A DNA stretch of 64,000 nt from Formicarius rufipectus (Eukaryota; Chordata; Aves; Passeriformes; Formicariidae): assembly GCA_013399695.1 (NCBI GenBank), contig VXAU01003747.1, forward strand, positions 434,001-498,000. Reading direction: 5' to 3'. Under the pieces are notes generated by a model that worked only from the letters and a program-made list of their open reading frames with translations, was not told the DNA's origin and ran no database searches. The translations under genes and the position numbers were made by a program. Position 1 is the stretch's first letter. Every line of letters begins with the position of its first letter. Positions 1 through 11,315 of the stretch are shown piece after piece.

Positions 1-3000
1 CAGCCTTTAATTAGAAGAACCATATGTTACATTTCAACAGTGTCTCAAATATTAGCTTATGTAGACCCTACAAATTCAAAAGTCATGGTAAAAAGCTGAT
101 TGAGAAATCTACACAAGCAGAATGATTAACTGCAAGACTGTTTCACTTACAAGTCAGTTTGGGGCTTTTTTGAGATATGCCTTGCCAGAGGGACCATCAC
201 ATATAAGAGGAATCCTTTAAACAAACCAGTAAATAATGACAATTGCAACACTAATAACCATTCTATGAAAGTTTCTTCCTAGGAATAAAAGTAACATTAG
301 TTTTTATCACATGATGGCTTTTTTAACATATTTTTTCTGTCTTTGGGTAATGACCTGGCTATAAAATAAAACCGGTGATTTGCTACACTCAAATTTTCAC
401 TTTCACAACCGTTATGCTTTAAGCTGAAACCTGTATTTTGCATATGCCTCAGAAGTACTGCAAGGTATTACTTTATGGCTTCTGAGAGCTTTAAAGTGCT
501 CAAAAACAGTTAAGGTCCTCCAATGACAAGCAATACCACATGAATTTTCCACATGCTGGCAGAGCATCTGCTAAAACCAATTAGGTCATTACTCAATTTC
601 TCAATTTTTTCTTTAAGATGAGAGAAAAAATAAAACTCTAAAAAAAGTTTCCTGCATTATTCCAATAAATCCAGTTCCCTCAGCAAATAAACAGTGAAAT
701 TAATGGAATGAGGCCTGTCAACAAGACCTTTACATTAAAACAAAAACAAATAACATCAAGATGGCATGTAGTTGACAGAATATCCTGGGTATTTCATCTT
801 AAAACTGCTCTACTCATTTTGAACAGGTCCTTAGACCCATTTAAGGTTGTATTTAATCCTGTAATTCCTAGTGCATTCTAATGTAATAACACTGAAACCT
901 TGATTGTTATCAGCATCTCATTTCCCCACCTTAATTTAGGTCTAAAAATAATAGTTCCACAGCCTTAACAGCTCAAATATTTCCCCATTAGCAAAAAGCT
1001 AATTCCTGAGCTCATTCCAGGGGCAATTAAGTCGGAAAAGCAATTAAGGTTTCAGACATCCCTGACAGTAGGAAAGGTTCAACCTAATAGTCACAAGTAC
1101 ATGAAAACAAAACATATTTTAGGGTTATTAGAAGAATATGGCCTCAGACTGTGACCATGAACTCACAAAAGCAGAGTTATTAATAGCCTTGCTGTGTGAA
1201 GCGTGTTTCCACCTCAAGTGTCATGTAGGTCCTGGAAAGCAAACTGTCAGCTCGGTGTTGAATTAGCCCATGCCACAAGGTCAGCTGAAGAAATTTCTTG
1301 CTGCAGAGCAGCCCTCTAAATAGGCTGTGCACCACCTAGACTGTCCATTTAGCTGAAGCTCTGCAACCTATCCAAGAGCTGCTATCCTTTTGAAATGCCA
1401 CTCAACAGAATTCCCTTCTTAAAAAGGCCTTGCTAATGGCAGAAGCTTTTGGTCCTCAGTCTCACCATCATCACCAGCTAAGATGCACCATGTGCAAATG
1501 TTGGGGTTATGCCAGTTCAGCCCACTCTTTCTTACTCAAATGCTCCTTCTCCCAACATAGGATGAAAAAGAGAAGGTCCTGGGAAGAAGAGTGTAACAGA
1601 AATGAGCAGCTTTTATGCCAGAAAAGTAAGCCATCTTCCAATCTGCATGATCTAATTGATGGGGAGCAGAAATATGAGGTTTAGTGAGAAAGTCTTCAGG
1701 CACTTCACGCAATAGGAGCAATATTTTTCCTGAATTTTCAGACACCTATACACAGAGTAACTGATCTTCAACCTTGCATAATCTCCCTCACCAGTCAGCT
1801 TGAAGTAAATTTAGAGGCTGGATTCAGTTGAGTGCCCTTTCCTTGAACCTTGCAGTCAGCCTGACCTTACAAGGTAAATTGAGATGGCCACGTGAATGAC
1901 CTTTCTTGCAAGAATCTTAGTGTTTCCCATTAGCGGTCAAACTAAGAAGCCAATGAAATATGCTTCACACAGCACTTTTGTCCTGCAGTAGGTTCCAGCC
2001 AGCCCCTGGAAGGGCAGATGCAAACAACAACAAATTAAAACCAGGAGGACAGCAGTTTTGGATTTCAGCTCCAATGACACTGATACAAAGCACAGGCTAC
2101 AGAGGCATGTAATATCAGGATCTCCTCATAGCTTAAAGAGGTCACTAATAAAGGAGAAGAAATGTATTCCAATCAGAGTATTTACAGCAAGAGGGTGGGG
2201 AGTTTTTTGGTGGGGTTTTTTTTGGCAACAAAAAAAGCCACAAATCCCAAACCCTTTGCTCTTTGTGTCAGTGCTTGCTGGCAGGTCTCTCTGACCAGAA
2301 TCTCACATGAATCTACCAGTACTTTCCCTGTATGTCACAATGTTGATGCCATGGTTCCCTTATTGGTTCCAAGACTACTAAAAACCCCTCCAGAACTAGG
2401 CAGTTATCATCTAAAAATAATTTCACCAGCATGCACCCGTGCATCGAGCCATGTAACAGCACATTGCAGAGTAAAGAGATGCCATCTGTGAACCCAAGCC
2501 AGTTTATGCCAGCTGAACCTCCAACACAACTGTAACTCCCTGTCCCAAAACAGGACTCTTTGCACTCTGTGCTGTAGGGTTTCCTTTGCAGCACTCATAA
2601 ACACCATTTAAAAACAAGAAAGAAAAAAGCTCATAGTCTGGCTGATAGCATATAATTAATTAGTTGTGCTTTTAATCTTCTTGTTACATGTTTTCTAATT
2701 CAGGAATCTGCTGCTGGCACAGCTGTGCACAGACTTAAAACGTTCAAACACATGCACGTGCCATCTCTCCTCATCTTGTTTTCAGTTAACTGCAGTTTTC
2801 TATACCTATCAGTCCCAGAAACACAATCAGTAGAAAGGCATCTCCATGCTCTCCACACAGGAACAGAGATGTTTGAACACCTCCTGGGTATGCATAGATG
2901 ACCAAGAAGTGCAGATCTTGTTGTCACTCTTTCTCAAGTCAAGTTCTATGGAGATGACTTGAATGAAGATGCCAGCCTGCTTGGCAAGGATAATAAAACT

Positions 3001-5660
3001 GATGAATAATGATACATCTGTGATAGAAATTTCACTCACTGAACAGATTTGACAGCACGGAAAGGTTATTATGCATTATTTTTAGTACTAGAAATCAATA
3101 GCATTATTGTCCTTTTCAGTTCAGTTTGATTTAGATGAAGCTCAGTGTGCAGAGCATAATGAGGAACACAGCTTCACATTAAATGGAAACAGAAATCATG
3201 TTGTTAGCAGGGTGTGTTTTATGATAAGGTGATTGTTCCGTGAACAGCTTCTTATTTCAATATTTTGGATGTTTAAATAAAGTGTGTTCTTGAGACAAAT
3301 GGAAGTCTTCTAGGAAACACATTTCCCCTGCACAAAAATGACAAATGCTTCTGTGAAGAGACCTACTGTCAACATGACTCTCAAGGGTCTGCTGTAGAGA
3401 AGGTGGACACTGAACTTCTGAGGGAAGAAAACTCCACTGAAGAATAATTTTGTGACTTGGGCATCTTTCCAAGCTTGAGTTTGAGCTCCCTGTTCTAATA
3501 AGGGCTTGACCCTTGGGCTTTCATCATGGGAACAGGTACCCCAGTCTATCCTAGTGCCTCATTCTTGGTGAAAACCTTTGCAAAGATGTCACATTATTTT
3601 ACAGAAGAATAGATTTTTAATATATTCTTTTAAATGTCAAACATTTTTGCAAGGAAGAAAAAGCACTTTCTCCTGATCAGGAGAAGAAGTAGGACAAATT
3701 TTCCTTACAGACCTCTTTCAGAAGACTTCAGTTTTCATCTGTTGATGCAAGCAACTAAAAAGGTCACAGTTCCACCCTCCACAAAAATAAATGCTAGTTA
3801 CCTCTTCTTCGCTTCTGAACAAAATAAAAAGAGCCACTTTGTACTATAACACTGGTAATATCCTGTCTTACCCAAGTCCTAGAAGACCTACTTGACTCCT
3901 ACTCAGGTTTTGCTCCCACCATCTTTTGAAACTGCACGTTTGCGGCACAAAAATCTGCTCTGCATGAAAAATAAACAAATGAGGGACCTCTTGGTAATGA
4001 TTACACCAATCTAGCTCCTATTTCATGAAATACATTTATTAAATCAATTAAATAACAATAACTAAATTTTATGGCTCTGCATTCCTTTAGAGCTGCAACT
4101 CATTTCCCAACTTCTCCACCTGAGGTTTATAAAGACCCAAGAAAGCCTAGAGGACATCTGAGGACGTGGAAGAGTGACAGCACACGTGGTGCTTCTGGCA
4201 GAAGCTAGCTCAATGTGCACACCCTTCTGCATGATATTATGCCACTTAAACAGGGTCTTTCAACAGTAACCATCGACACGTTCCATCCATTCAACCCAGT
4301 CAAATAGTAAGAGGTGGTTCTAATCCAAGAGCTCTACTGTACAGAGCCTGTGGAGATTTCCACAGACTTTGGAAAAGCTGGAAAAGGAATAAAAGCTGTG
4401 TCCAGAGTTACAGCTAGGCTGGCACCATGCAGTCAAGGCTCACGTGGAAGCCATTCAGGATGAACTGCAGCACTCATTCTAAGAGTTAAAGGAGCAGACA
4501 ATAAAGACCCCTTGTGCCAGTAGATGGCACTCAGTTAATGACCTACACATACTCAACAGCCAATTCTGCAGCATTCTGCACAATTTCTGCAATAAATACA
4601 GAGCCTGCAGCTCTTTCTGTCTGCTCTGTAGAAGAAGCAGTATTTTGTTTACAGAAGACATCCAGCTCTATCCCTAGGCCCTTTGTTTCACACACATGTG
4701 AAGTTCACCTCCTCTCTGTACTGACCTAGGCTGTGCTGGTTGATGCACATCCTGCTCATCTGCAACCCAATCCTAGGCACAGGCAGGAGGATAATGCCCT
4801 GCTTACCAGACACCCATCTCCTTACCTCTTCATCTGCAGCACACGACTGATGTGGGACCATTTTGCTTTGGAGGCAAACATAAGATTGAGCAGTTTGGAC
4901 TTGAGAGACAAGTTGCACAATTACTGTTCATGGGAGAAGATGGCAACTTGCAGAATAACTCCTCAACATGAAACATCTGATGGAACTCTTGCTTCTAAGA
5001 GCAAAGCAATGTTCTGTAAGTTTAGAATTACACACAGCCATCAGCCAATGCCAGTACACCCCAAAGCACTCAATCTCTCCTCTGCAGGAACCCAGTCCCT
5101 ACACACTAGCAGTGCAACACCTTGGCAAGGCACTTTGTCACTGTACCAATACACAAGCACAAACTACAAGAAGATTTGAGTTCTGTCACAGAGATTCAGA
5201 ACAAAACAGGTAACCGATGCTTTTGAAAACAGAGCCAGAGCTCTTCAGTAGAAGAAAAAAAATTAGCTTTGCAGAACTCATTCTCTTCAATACAATCATC
5301 AGTCCTACTATGGTTTTCCTCAGACACTCGGCACACCACTGAAGGGCAACTTCATAACACTTTTAAGTCACAGAGACACTGTACAAGAAACATTATTATA
5401 TTTTTGCTGGTATCATCCTAATTAAGACCACTTCTTCCCTCCCAAGAGGCAGCTTTGACTATGGGCACCACTGGATGCCTTCAAACAGAAGGCATTTCCT
5501 CTGAAAGCAGCATTCCTGTCTCACAGAATAGCAAGACATCTCACTTGTTTGCTTATAACATCTTTCTTCTTTTGGTGTAGAAAGTAGCAAATGATCCTCC
5601 TTTGCTTTGATTACACTTTGCTACACTATCATGCGTTAAATGACTTTTGTGTTAAGAATG
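1..5660. other. Gene-free AT-rich unique sequence
   Basis: I see no gene, RNA gene or recognisable transposable element here. Open frames such as 4733-5179 plus (148 codons) and 2162-2491 plus (109 codons) have no recognisable domains and overlap other open frames on the same and opposite strands, as chance frames do. The only low-complexity feature of note is a G/T-rich tract near 2193-2225. The stretch reads like ordinary intronic or intergenic bird DNA. Confidence 0.7.
2193..2225 (+). repeat. G/T-rich low-complexity tract
   Basis: On the plus strand this stretch is almost entirely G and T, with several GGGG and T6-T8 runs. It is followed directly by an A7-containing segment (2226-2238), so a short T-run/A-run hairpin is possible. 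Similar G/T tracts recur at 29578-29604, 35154-35170 and 37028-37050. Confidence 0.7.
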
Positions 5661-5666
5661 TAGGAC

Positions 5667-5700
5667 AGGAGGGGGGAAAAAAAAAAAAGAAAAAGTAAAA
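5667..5700 (+). repeat. Homopurine tract G6A12
   Basis: G6 (5671-5676) runs directly into A12 (5677-5688), followed by a further A-rich segment to about 5700. It is a purine-only low-complexity tract, one of several G-run/A-run junctions in the window. Confidence 0.85.
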
Positions 5701-7931
5701 AGAGAAGAATGAAAACAGGCTCTCGGAAAATAGGACATCATGAGTGCCCTCCACTAGAATGACTATAAACTAGGCATCCAGAGGCAAGAGGGGGTGACAC
5801 ATGCTTGTGTTTTTTTATCCCAAAACCTCCCTTTGATGTCCTGCCCAAACCGAGGTGCCCAGTAACAGACTGCAAGCCACATCCCACCAACTATGACAGC
5901 TAAATGCTCCTTTAAGGAGTATTACCCAAAAAGCACAACTCAGGGCATGCAGAGCTGACATCCCAGGTCTGTCATAAAAAGACGAGAAAATTTATTGATT
6001 TCTCAGTTTGGAAAAAGCCAGCCTCAAACCAGAAAGCTCATTTTTCTCCATCAGAGACTGAAAACACATATTTCTGGTAGCTATAAAGCTTTCAAGTAAT
6101 GAGGCTTCAGGCTGCATTACCAATCAAAATCCATTAAATGATCTACTTAATACAGCATAAAAAATGCATAAGCATTCAAATGAAGTTTAACAAAAATCTA
6201 ACCCACTTGGAGTTACTGAAATTCTACTAAGGCTTTAATAGAGCTTGAACTTCTCCACTCCAAGTCAGTGGAAAGCTACAAACAATGTTGTTTACAGCAG
6301 GAATGAAAAACTTTTTCCATTAGACAGCAGGTGCCTATTTGAATTTTCCACTCCTGTGAATATATGATTTATGGTTGGAGTGACAGATTCAAAATCTGGC
6401 CTGGAGAGAGACTACTGTACACAAATTCCACTTTGTGAAAGCAACTTCAAATTCTAAGTACTGGCAAAGGCTCTCCCCCTCCCTTAGTCTGCCTTCTGTG
6501 CATGTGCAAAATGCCCTCTAATGAGCACAGATTAGATCACAAGCTGAGCATGTCAAGAGCAAAACTGTTGTGAAAAGGCAAATGTCTAAGACAGAAAAAG
6601 GAGGCAAGTCTATGTCATGCAGAACCTTATCCTTCCCTGTTCCACACTAGTTTTAGCACTGTTTCTACTTTAAGGTGCCATAATGCAAGAAAGCTAGTCA
6701 CCAATATTGAGCAATCCAAAATAAGTTATTAAAATCAAGAAGAGTTGGAAAACTTTCATGGAAAATACACACAGCATGCCACTGTCAGATATAATCTCCA
6801 CAAGTATTTTAGCAAAAAGCATTTTCGCATATACCTTTTCCATAAGCATAAAAAGTGATAATCCAAAAATTCCGACAATGTTTTTACATATAAATGCAAG
6901 CTCATAAAAAACAAAATGTATTTAAAACCTCTGCAGCTGCCCATAAGCACGTAAGTGCTTGAGCATACAGGAAAAGACAAATATTAATGGAACATCATTA
7001 TAAATCGTTGCAGTGGGCCATGCTGCTGTTGAAAATACAAAGGAATAGCAAATACAAAGAAAACTGCTTCTGGTGTCCAAATAAGAATTTCATATTTCAG
7101 TGCCGATTTCTGGATAAGCTACTACTTTCTCCTGTGTAACTGCGTTGCTCTGTCTTTGAGGTATATGCTGGGGCAGGGACTTTGCCCACACAAGAGAGCA
7201 CAAAACACAGGTATTTTTAAAACTGCTTTTGCAGCTGTGCAAGCAGAAATACTGTACACACTGTCACTACAGAAATGGTTAGACAAACCTCAAATTCTGG
7301 AGCAGTTTCGACCTTATTTTCTCTAAAAGTAGCTTTTCACCTCTTACTTGCTATTGATTTTGAGTGACCTTAGTGTCCATTTGTGAAAGAGCAATGATGC
7401 CTTTCATCCCACATCCATTTGAAATGGCTGATATCAGCAAGCTTATACAGCTGTAAAGCAGATACATGGCTGTGCACTTTTATTTGTGGATTTGTGCATT
7501 CAATCAAGTGCTTTTTCATGGCTTCATAATGGCCCTCTCAAAAATTCTTTGGGACTGTTTGTCTGTAGAGATACCCATTGCTAGAAAGCAGAATAATTTG
7601 TCTAGACTTCTGGGCAGTGGCAGAGGGATTAACAGGACATGGGTGGAGTAGACAATTTTTACTGAAAAAAATGGACCTTGTTGGTAAAGCTGACTGTATC
7701 CAGGTTTTGGGATCCCCTTAGCTATCACTAAGGCATGACTTACTTTCATCCCCTCAGTAGCATCATCTTCTGCCTTCCACTGCCAAGCCATATCTTTCCC
7801 TCCCTTCCATTTTCCAAGCAGCACCAAGCTGAGAGGAGCTGATCAGCCACCCACAGCTGGCCCATCTACCCTGCTGTGGCAGCAGCAGTATAGCTTTAGT
7901 CAAGCAGCTCCAGGAGAGGGGCTCTCGGGCT
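5701..7931. other. Gene-free sequence left of the first LTR
   Basis: I recognise no gene or repeat. Open frames at 6756-6980 minus, 7466-7651 plus and 7516-7827 minus are short and without known motifs. The right edge, about 7740-7930, is somewhat richer in GC and abuts the LTR at 7932. I see no retroviral internal sequence in it. Confidence 0.6.
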
Positions 7932-8549
7932 GGTTGTGGTTTAACACCAGCTGGCAACTAAGTACCTTGCAGCTCCTTGCTTACTCTCTCCTCACACACT
8001 GCCAGTGGGAAGGAGAATCGGTAAGAAAAGGTAAATCTTGTGAGTTAAGGACAGTTTTATAATTGAAATAAAATATTATACTTATCTTCATGAGCATACT
8101 ATACTAATAATACTATTGCAATTATAATTTTAAGAATAAAGAGAGGGAGAGTAACAGAACACAAACAAAACAAGAGAGACACAATACAGTTTCTCACCAC
8201 CTGCTGACCAATGCCCAGCCCAGCCCTGAGCAGTGATAAGCAATTTCCAGGTAATTCCCCCAGTCTATATGCTGAACCTGAACTTCTGTGGGGTGGAATA
8301 TCCCTTTGGCTTGTTCAGGTCAGCTGTCCAGACAGTGGTCCCTCACAGCGGTCCCTCACAGCATCTTGTTCACTTGCCCATAGGCAGAGCATGGGAAACT
8401 GGAAAGTCCTTGACTTAGGGTAAAGCACTACTTAACAACAACTAAAACATCAATGTGTTAGCAACACTATTCTCAAACTAAATGCAAAACAGAGGAGCAT
8501 ACTAGCTACTAGGAAGAAAAATAACTCTGTTCCAGCTGAAACCAGAACA
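7932..8549 (-). mobile_element. Solo LTR of an avian endogenous retrovirus (minus strand)
   Basis: About 618 bp matching, from memory, a very common bird ERV LTR. On the plus strand it opens with TTGTGGTTTAACACCAG and closes with CAGCTGAAACCAGAACA, the reverse complement of the family's 'TGTCCTGGTTTCAGCTG...AAACCACGACA' layout, so the LTR lies on the minus strand. Internal landmarks agree: a degraded TATA region near 8260-8275 and the conserved 'GGTGGTGAG' stretch (minus-strand sense) near 8195-8205. No gag, pol or env sequence flanks it, so it is a solo LTR. A 4-bp direct repeat GGCT (7928-7931 and 8550-8553) may be the target-site duplication, although the exact left end is slightly ambiguous. 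Small open frames inside (8211-8423, 8233-8418) are chance. The exact family and ERV class are not certain. Confidence 0.85.
8337..8362 (+). repeat. 13-bp direct duplication inside the LTR
   Basis: The 13-mer GGTCCCTCACAGC occurs twice in tandem within the LTR. It is a small local duplication, probably arising after insertion. Confidence 0.75.
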
Positions 8550-10440
8550 GGCTTACAGCCAATGTCTCCCAGAAATTCTCTTCTGACACACTGTCCATAA
8601 TGGCAGCAACATATAGGAGGGATACCCTCTTTAAGTTGCTTGTAGGAGTACAATGAACTAGGCCTTCCCTTCTGAAGCCCTTTAAATTATACACTGAAAT
8701 TTTCCTATTCCTTGCCTTCACTAGATGTGAAACAGAGCCCTAAATCCACTCAAGTCACCCAATATGGGCAGTTCTGAAGAACTGAAGTTCTGTTTATTAG
8801 AACTTTCTAATGAATGGCTTATTTCCTTTGTCCCACTATATGGTACCTGTACAACATATAATAGAGATATACTTTTTCCTCTTAGTAGATCAGACCAAAA
8901 GACTTGGATAAGTAAGTTGGTCTCAGGAACCATTGATCTGCAATCTTCTCTACTGAAGGTTATTTTATGCACTGGATGCAACTTTCACACTGCAAACTTT
9001 GAAAGATGAAACGTGTTATGTTGACTTTTTAAAATGAGTTTTCTTGAAGAGGATGAGCAAGTAAAGAAACACTTAAAGCAGTGCATCACTGACTTAATAT
9101 ACTACAATTTCACCAAAGCAATTAAACATGAAACAATGTGATGATCATATTAAGGTCAAGAGTAAGATCAAATAGATAAATAAATCAAGAAGTTCAAGTG
9201 ATTAAATCATCAACAGATGAGAGTAAAATCAAACAACACATATTACAGTAAATGTAAACATTTTTGTTCAAACCTTCCTTTGGAAGAGCGGATGAAAAAA
9301 AAATTTCTCTCTAGCTTGAGCGTATCCCCACTTTCAACAGTAAGTGCACTGACCTGACTGAGGAAAAACACAGATGGATGCTGATGTCCTACAACCTGAC
9401 CTGAATGTTAGCTCTGGTCTAATGTCCTTGCAAGCAGCTTTAAGCAAGGACCGTGTTATAAAAACTTTTCAGCCTCCTCTAACTTCCTGACCTGATTCCA
9501 GGGAGCGTGTTATAGTACTCCTTGTGGATGGACCCTGGCAAAGCCAGGAGAAGTGTCTTCTTCCACTAAACTCATGTAGATAAACAGTGATAAAAGAATG
9601 ACGATACTCTAACAACTTCTACTATGATTATCTCAGTGGTTTCTCTCTCAACAACCAATTTGTTGGCCTGCAAGACATATGTCCTCACGTACAACTACAT
9701 TACGCTTTGGATAATATCTAGGAGGAGGTCTCAAATACATCCCTCTTACTGGGACTTCTGTAGCCCTCCTGCTCAATCTCTCCTCTTCACTAAGGGATCA
9801 CAATAGCTTTAGGGATACAGACAGCATTAATTTTATTCCCTTCTGATTCACGGGATAGAACAGTCCATTCTTCCCAATAAAAATGAACAAACTTTCCTCA
9901 GGTAAAAAATACCTCATATTAAGCTGCCACCATCTTCCCTAGTTCACTAGCAAAACAGTAACAATTCCACTTGTCCAAAGAAAAGTGTACTTCATTGGTC
10001 TGTGTCACTGTTAAACATCTCCGCCCCTGGATGTTGTTCATGTATCATGCACTTTGCATCAAGTATGTTTGCTGGCACACAGAATGTATATAGCTGCAAC
10101 AGACACAATCCCTCTAAAATGAACCATGCCAAGGAGACTGCTGGCAGTCGCTTTCTCTGAAGCATTCTGCAGCACAAGCTAACTCCTTCAACCAGATAAC
10201 CTCCCTGCCACCTGTAACTGCTTAAAGGTGCTGTGCAGTTGCCTACATCTTGCTATATCATTTCTTTGTTTAATTTCTCTGCCTCTCCAAGTCACTTAGG
10301 ATACTTAGTTTCTTCTTTGGCAGTGTCTAAGTTTAGAGAACTTAGAAAATTTATAACTAAAGTAGAGGGACAAGTCTCCTTTAATTTCAAAACAAAATTT
10401 AATTAAGGTATGATAAATGGAAGGATAACAGTTCCTAGCT
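8550..10440. other. Gene-free AT-rich unique sequence
   Basis: I see no gene or mobile element. Short open frames on both strands (for example 8721-8981 minus and 8764-9009 plus, which overlap each other) look like chance. The part from about 9050 to 9300 is especially AT-rich. Confidence 0.6.
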
Positions 10441-10445
10441 ATGAG

Positions 10446-10461
10446 ATATATATATATATAT
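10446..10461. repeat. (AT)8 microsatellite
   Basis: Eight perfect AT units. It lies about 85 bp left of the CpG-dense block and might be read as a TATA-like region, although a pure AT repeat is a weak promoter signal. Confidence 0.9.
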
Positions 10462-10516
10462 TCAAGAGAAAAAGCAGAACAACCAAGACTGAACGAATAA
10501 AAACTCCTGAATCAAA

Positions 10517-10534
10517 CCCCCCCACACACACACA
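10517..10534 (+). repeat. C7(AC)n short repeat
   Basis: A run of seven C is followed by about six AC units, bordering the CpG-dense block to the right. Confidence 0.85.
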
Positions 10535-10544
10535 GAGTCTGTCC

Positions 10545-10790
10545 CTGCCGGGCTCAGTGGTATTTACGGGCAGCAAGCGAGGAGATGAGTGAACGATGCT
10601 GGGACGCCCCCGGGGGTTGGTGGATGGGAAGAAAAGCTCCGGTGTGTCCCTCCAAAAAGCTCGGCTTGTCGTCTGCTGGCCTTTAGGCTGGGGCTTCCGA
10701 TGTCAAAGTTCTCTCACGTCTGGGCTGACCGCTGCCGGGCTCCCTCACAGAAGGCCCGATGTAAGGGGCCCCCCNTCGCACCTCATTCTG
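10545..10790. promoter_or_regulatory. CpG-dense block; candidate small CpG island or first exon
   Basis: About 15 CpG dinucleotides occur in roughly 245 bp, visibly GC-rich, while neighbouring kilobases have few CpGs. Two plus-strand frames stay open across the block (10589-10825 and 10596-10898), and a donor-like GTAAGG occurs at 10761-10766, but I recognise no protein motif in either frame. An unresolved base sits at 10775, directly after a C6 run. In birds such a block could be a small promoter or CpG island, a non-coding first exon, or a remnant of a GC-rich transposable element. I cannot choose among these by eye. Confidence 0.4.
10775..10775. other. Single ambiguous base (N)
   Basis: One N follows a C6 run inside the CpG-dense block. 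It is probably a homopolymer or GC-bias sequencing problem, and it makes any reading frame across this point uncertain. Confidence 0.95.
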
Positions 10791-11245
10791 GTGGTGGGGG
10801 AAAGAAAAATTCCATTACATTCTGAAACTATAACAGGCAGCACAACGAAGAATTTCAAATCACACATAGAAAGAGTTCTAGGTAGCTCTGCTTTTTAACA
10901 CTGTAAAATCTACTACTAATTAGGTCCAGGACACCATTTGAGCCAGTGAGCTGATACAAGGTGCAGTCTCAGAAATACACACCTCACTCAGGCATTACTT
11001 TGTTCCACCAGCACCTCAGTAGAACTGGGGCTCTTAGTGTCCTGCAACCAGGATTATGACAACAAATTATAGACAGTTGCACACAGAAAGAGGTGGTTCA
11101 GATGACACACAAAAATGAGCCCACAAGATGTGAAGGGAGTCCAGCTACCCACAGGCTACCCACCTAGAAAGAACATGCAGTGATGATCTGAACTGTGGTG
11201 ACAGTCCTCTCTGTGAACTTCCATTCTGGGACAGATCTTTGATAT

Positions 11246-11315
11246 ACCTTTCAATTTCTCCCCTTCCTCACCATCCCTCATTCCCCTCCCGAAAAAAAAA
11301 AAAAAAAAAAAAAAA
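11246..11315 (+). repeat. Pyrimidine tract followed by A24
   Basis: About 45 bases that are mostly C and T are followed by one G and then an uninterrupted A24 (11292-11315), the longest resolved homopolymer I noticed in the window. A poly-A run this long can mark a retroposed 3' end, but the sequence to its left resembles no LINE tail or gene that I know. Confidence 0.85.

Noticed and set aside
4733..5179. 148-codon plus-strand frame
   Set aside because: No known motif, overlapped by another plus-strand frame (4968-5213), and no promoter or splice context.
7740..7931. Possible internal ERV sequence next to the first LTR
   Set aside because: No primer binding site, polypurine tract or gag/pol-like coding sequence is visible beside the LTR.
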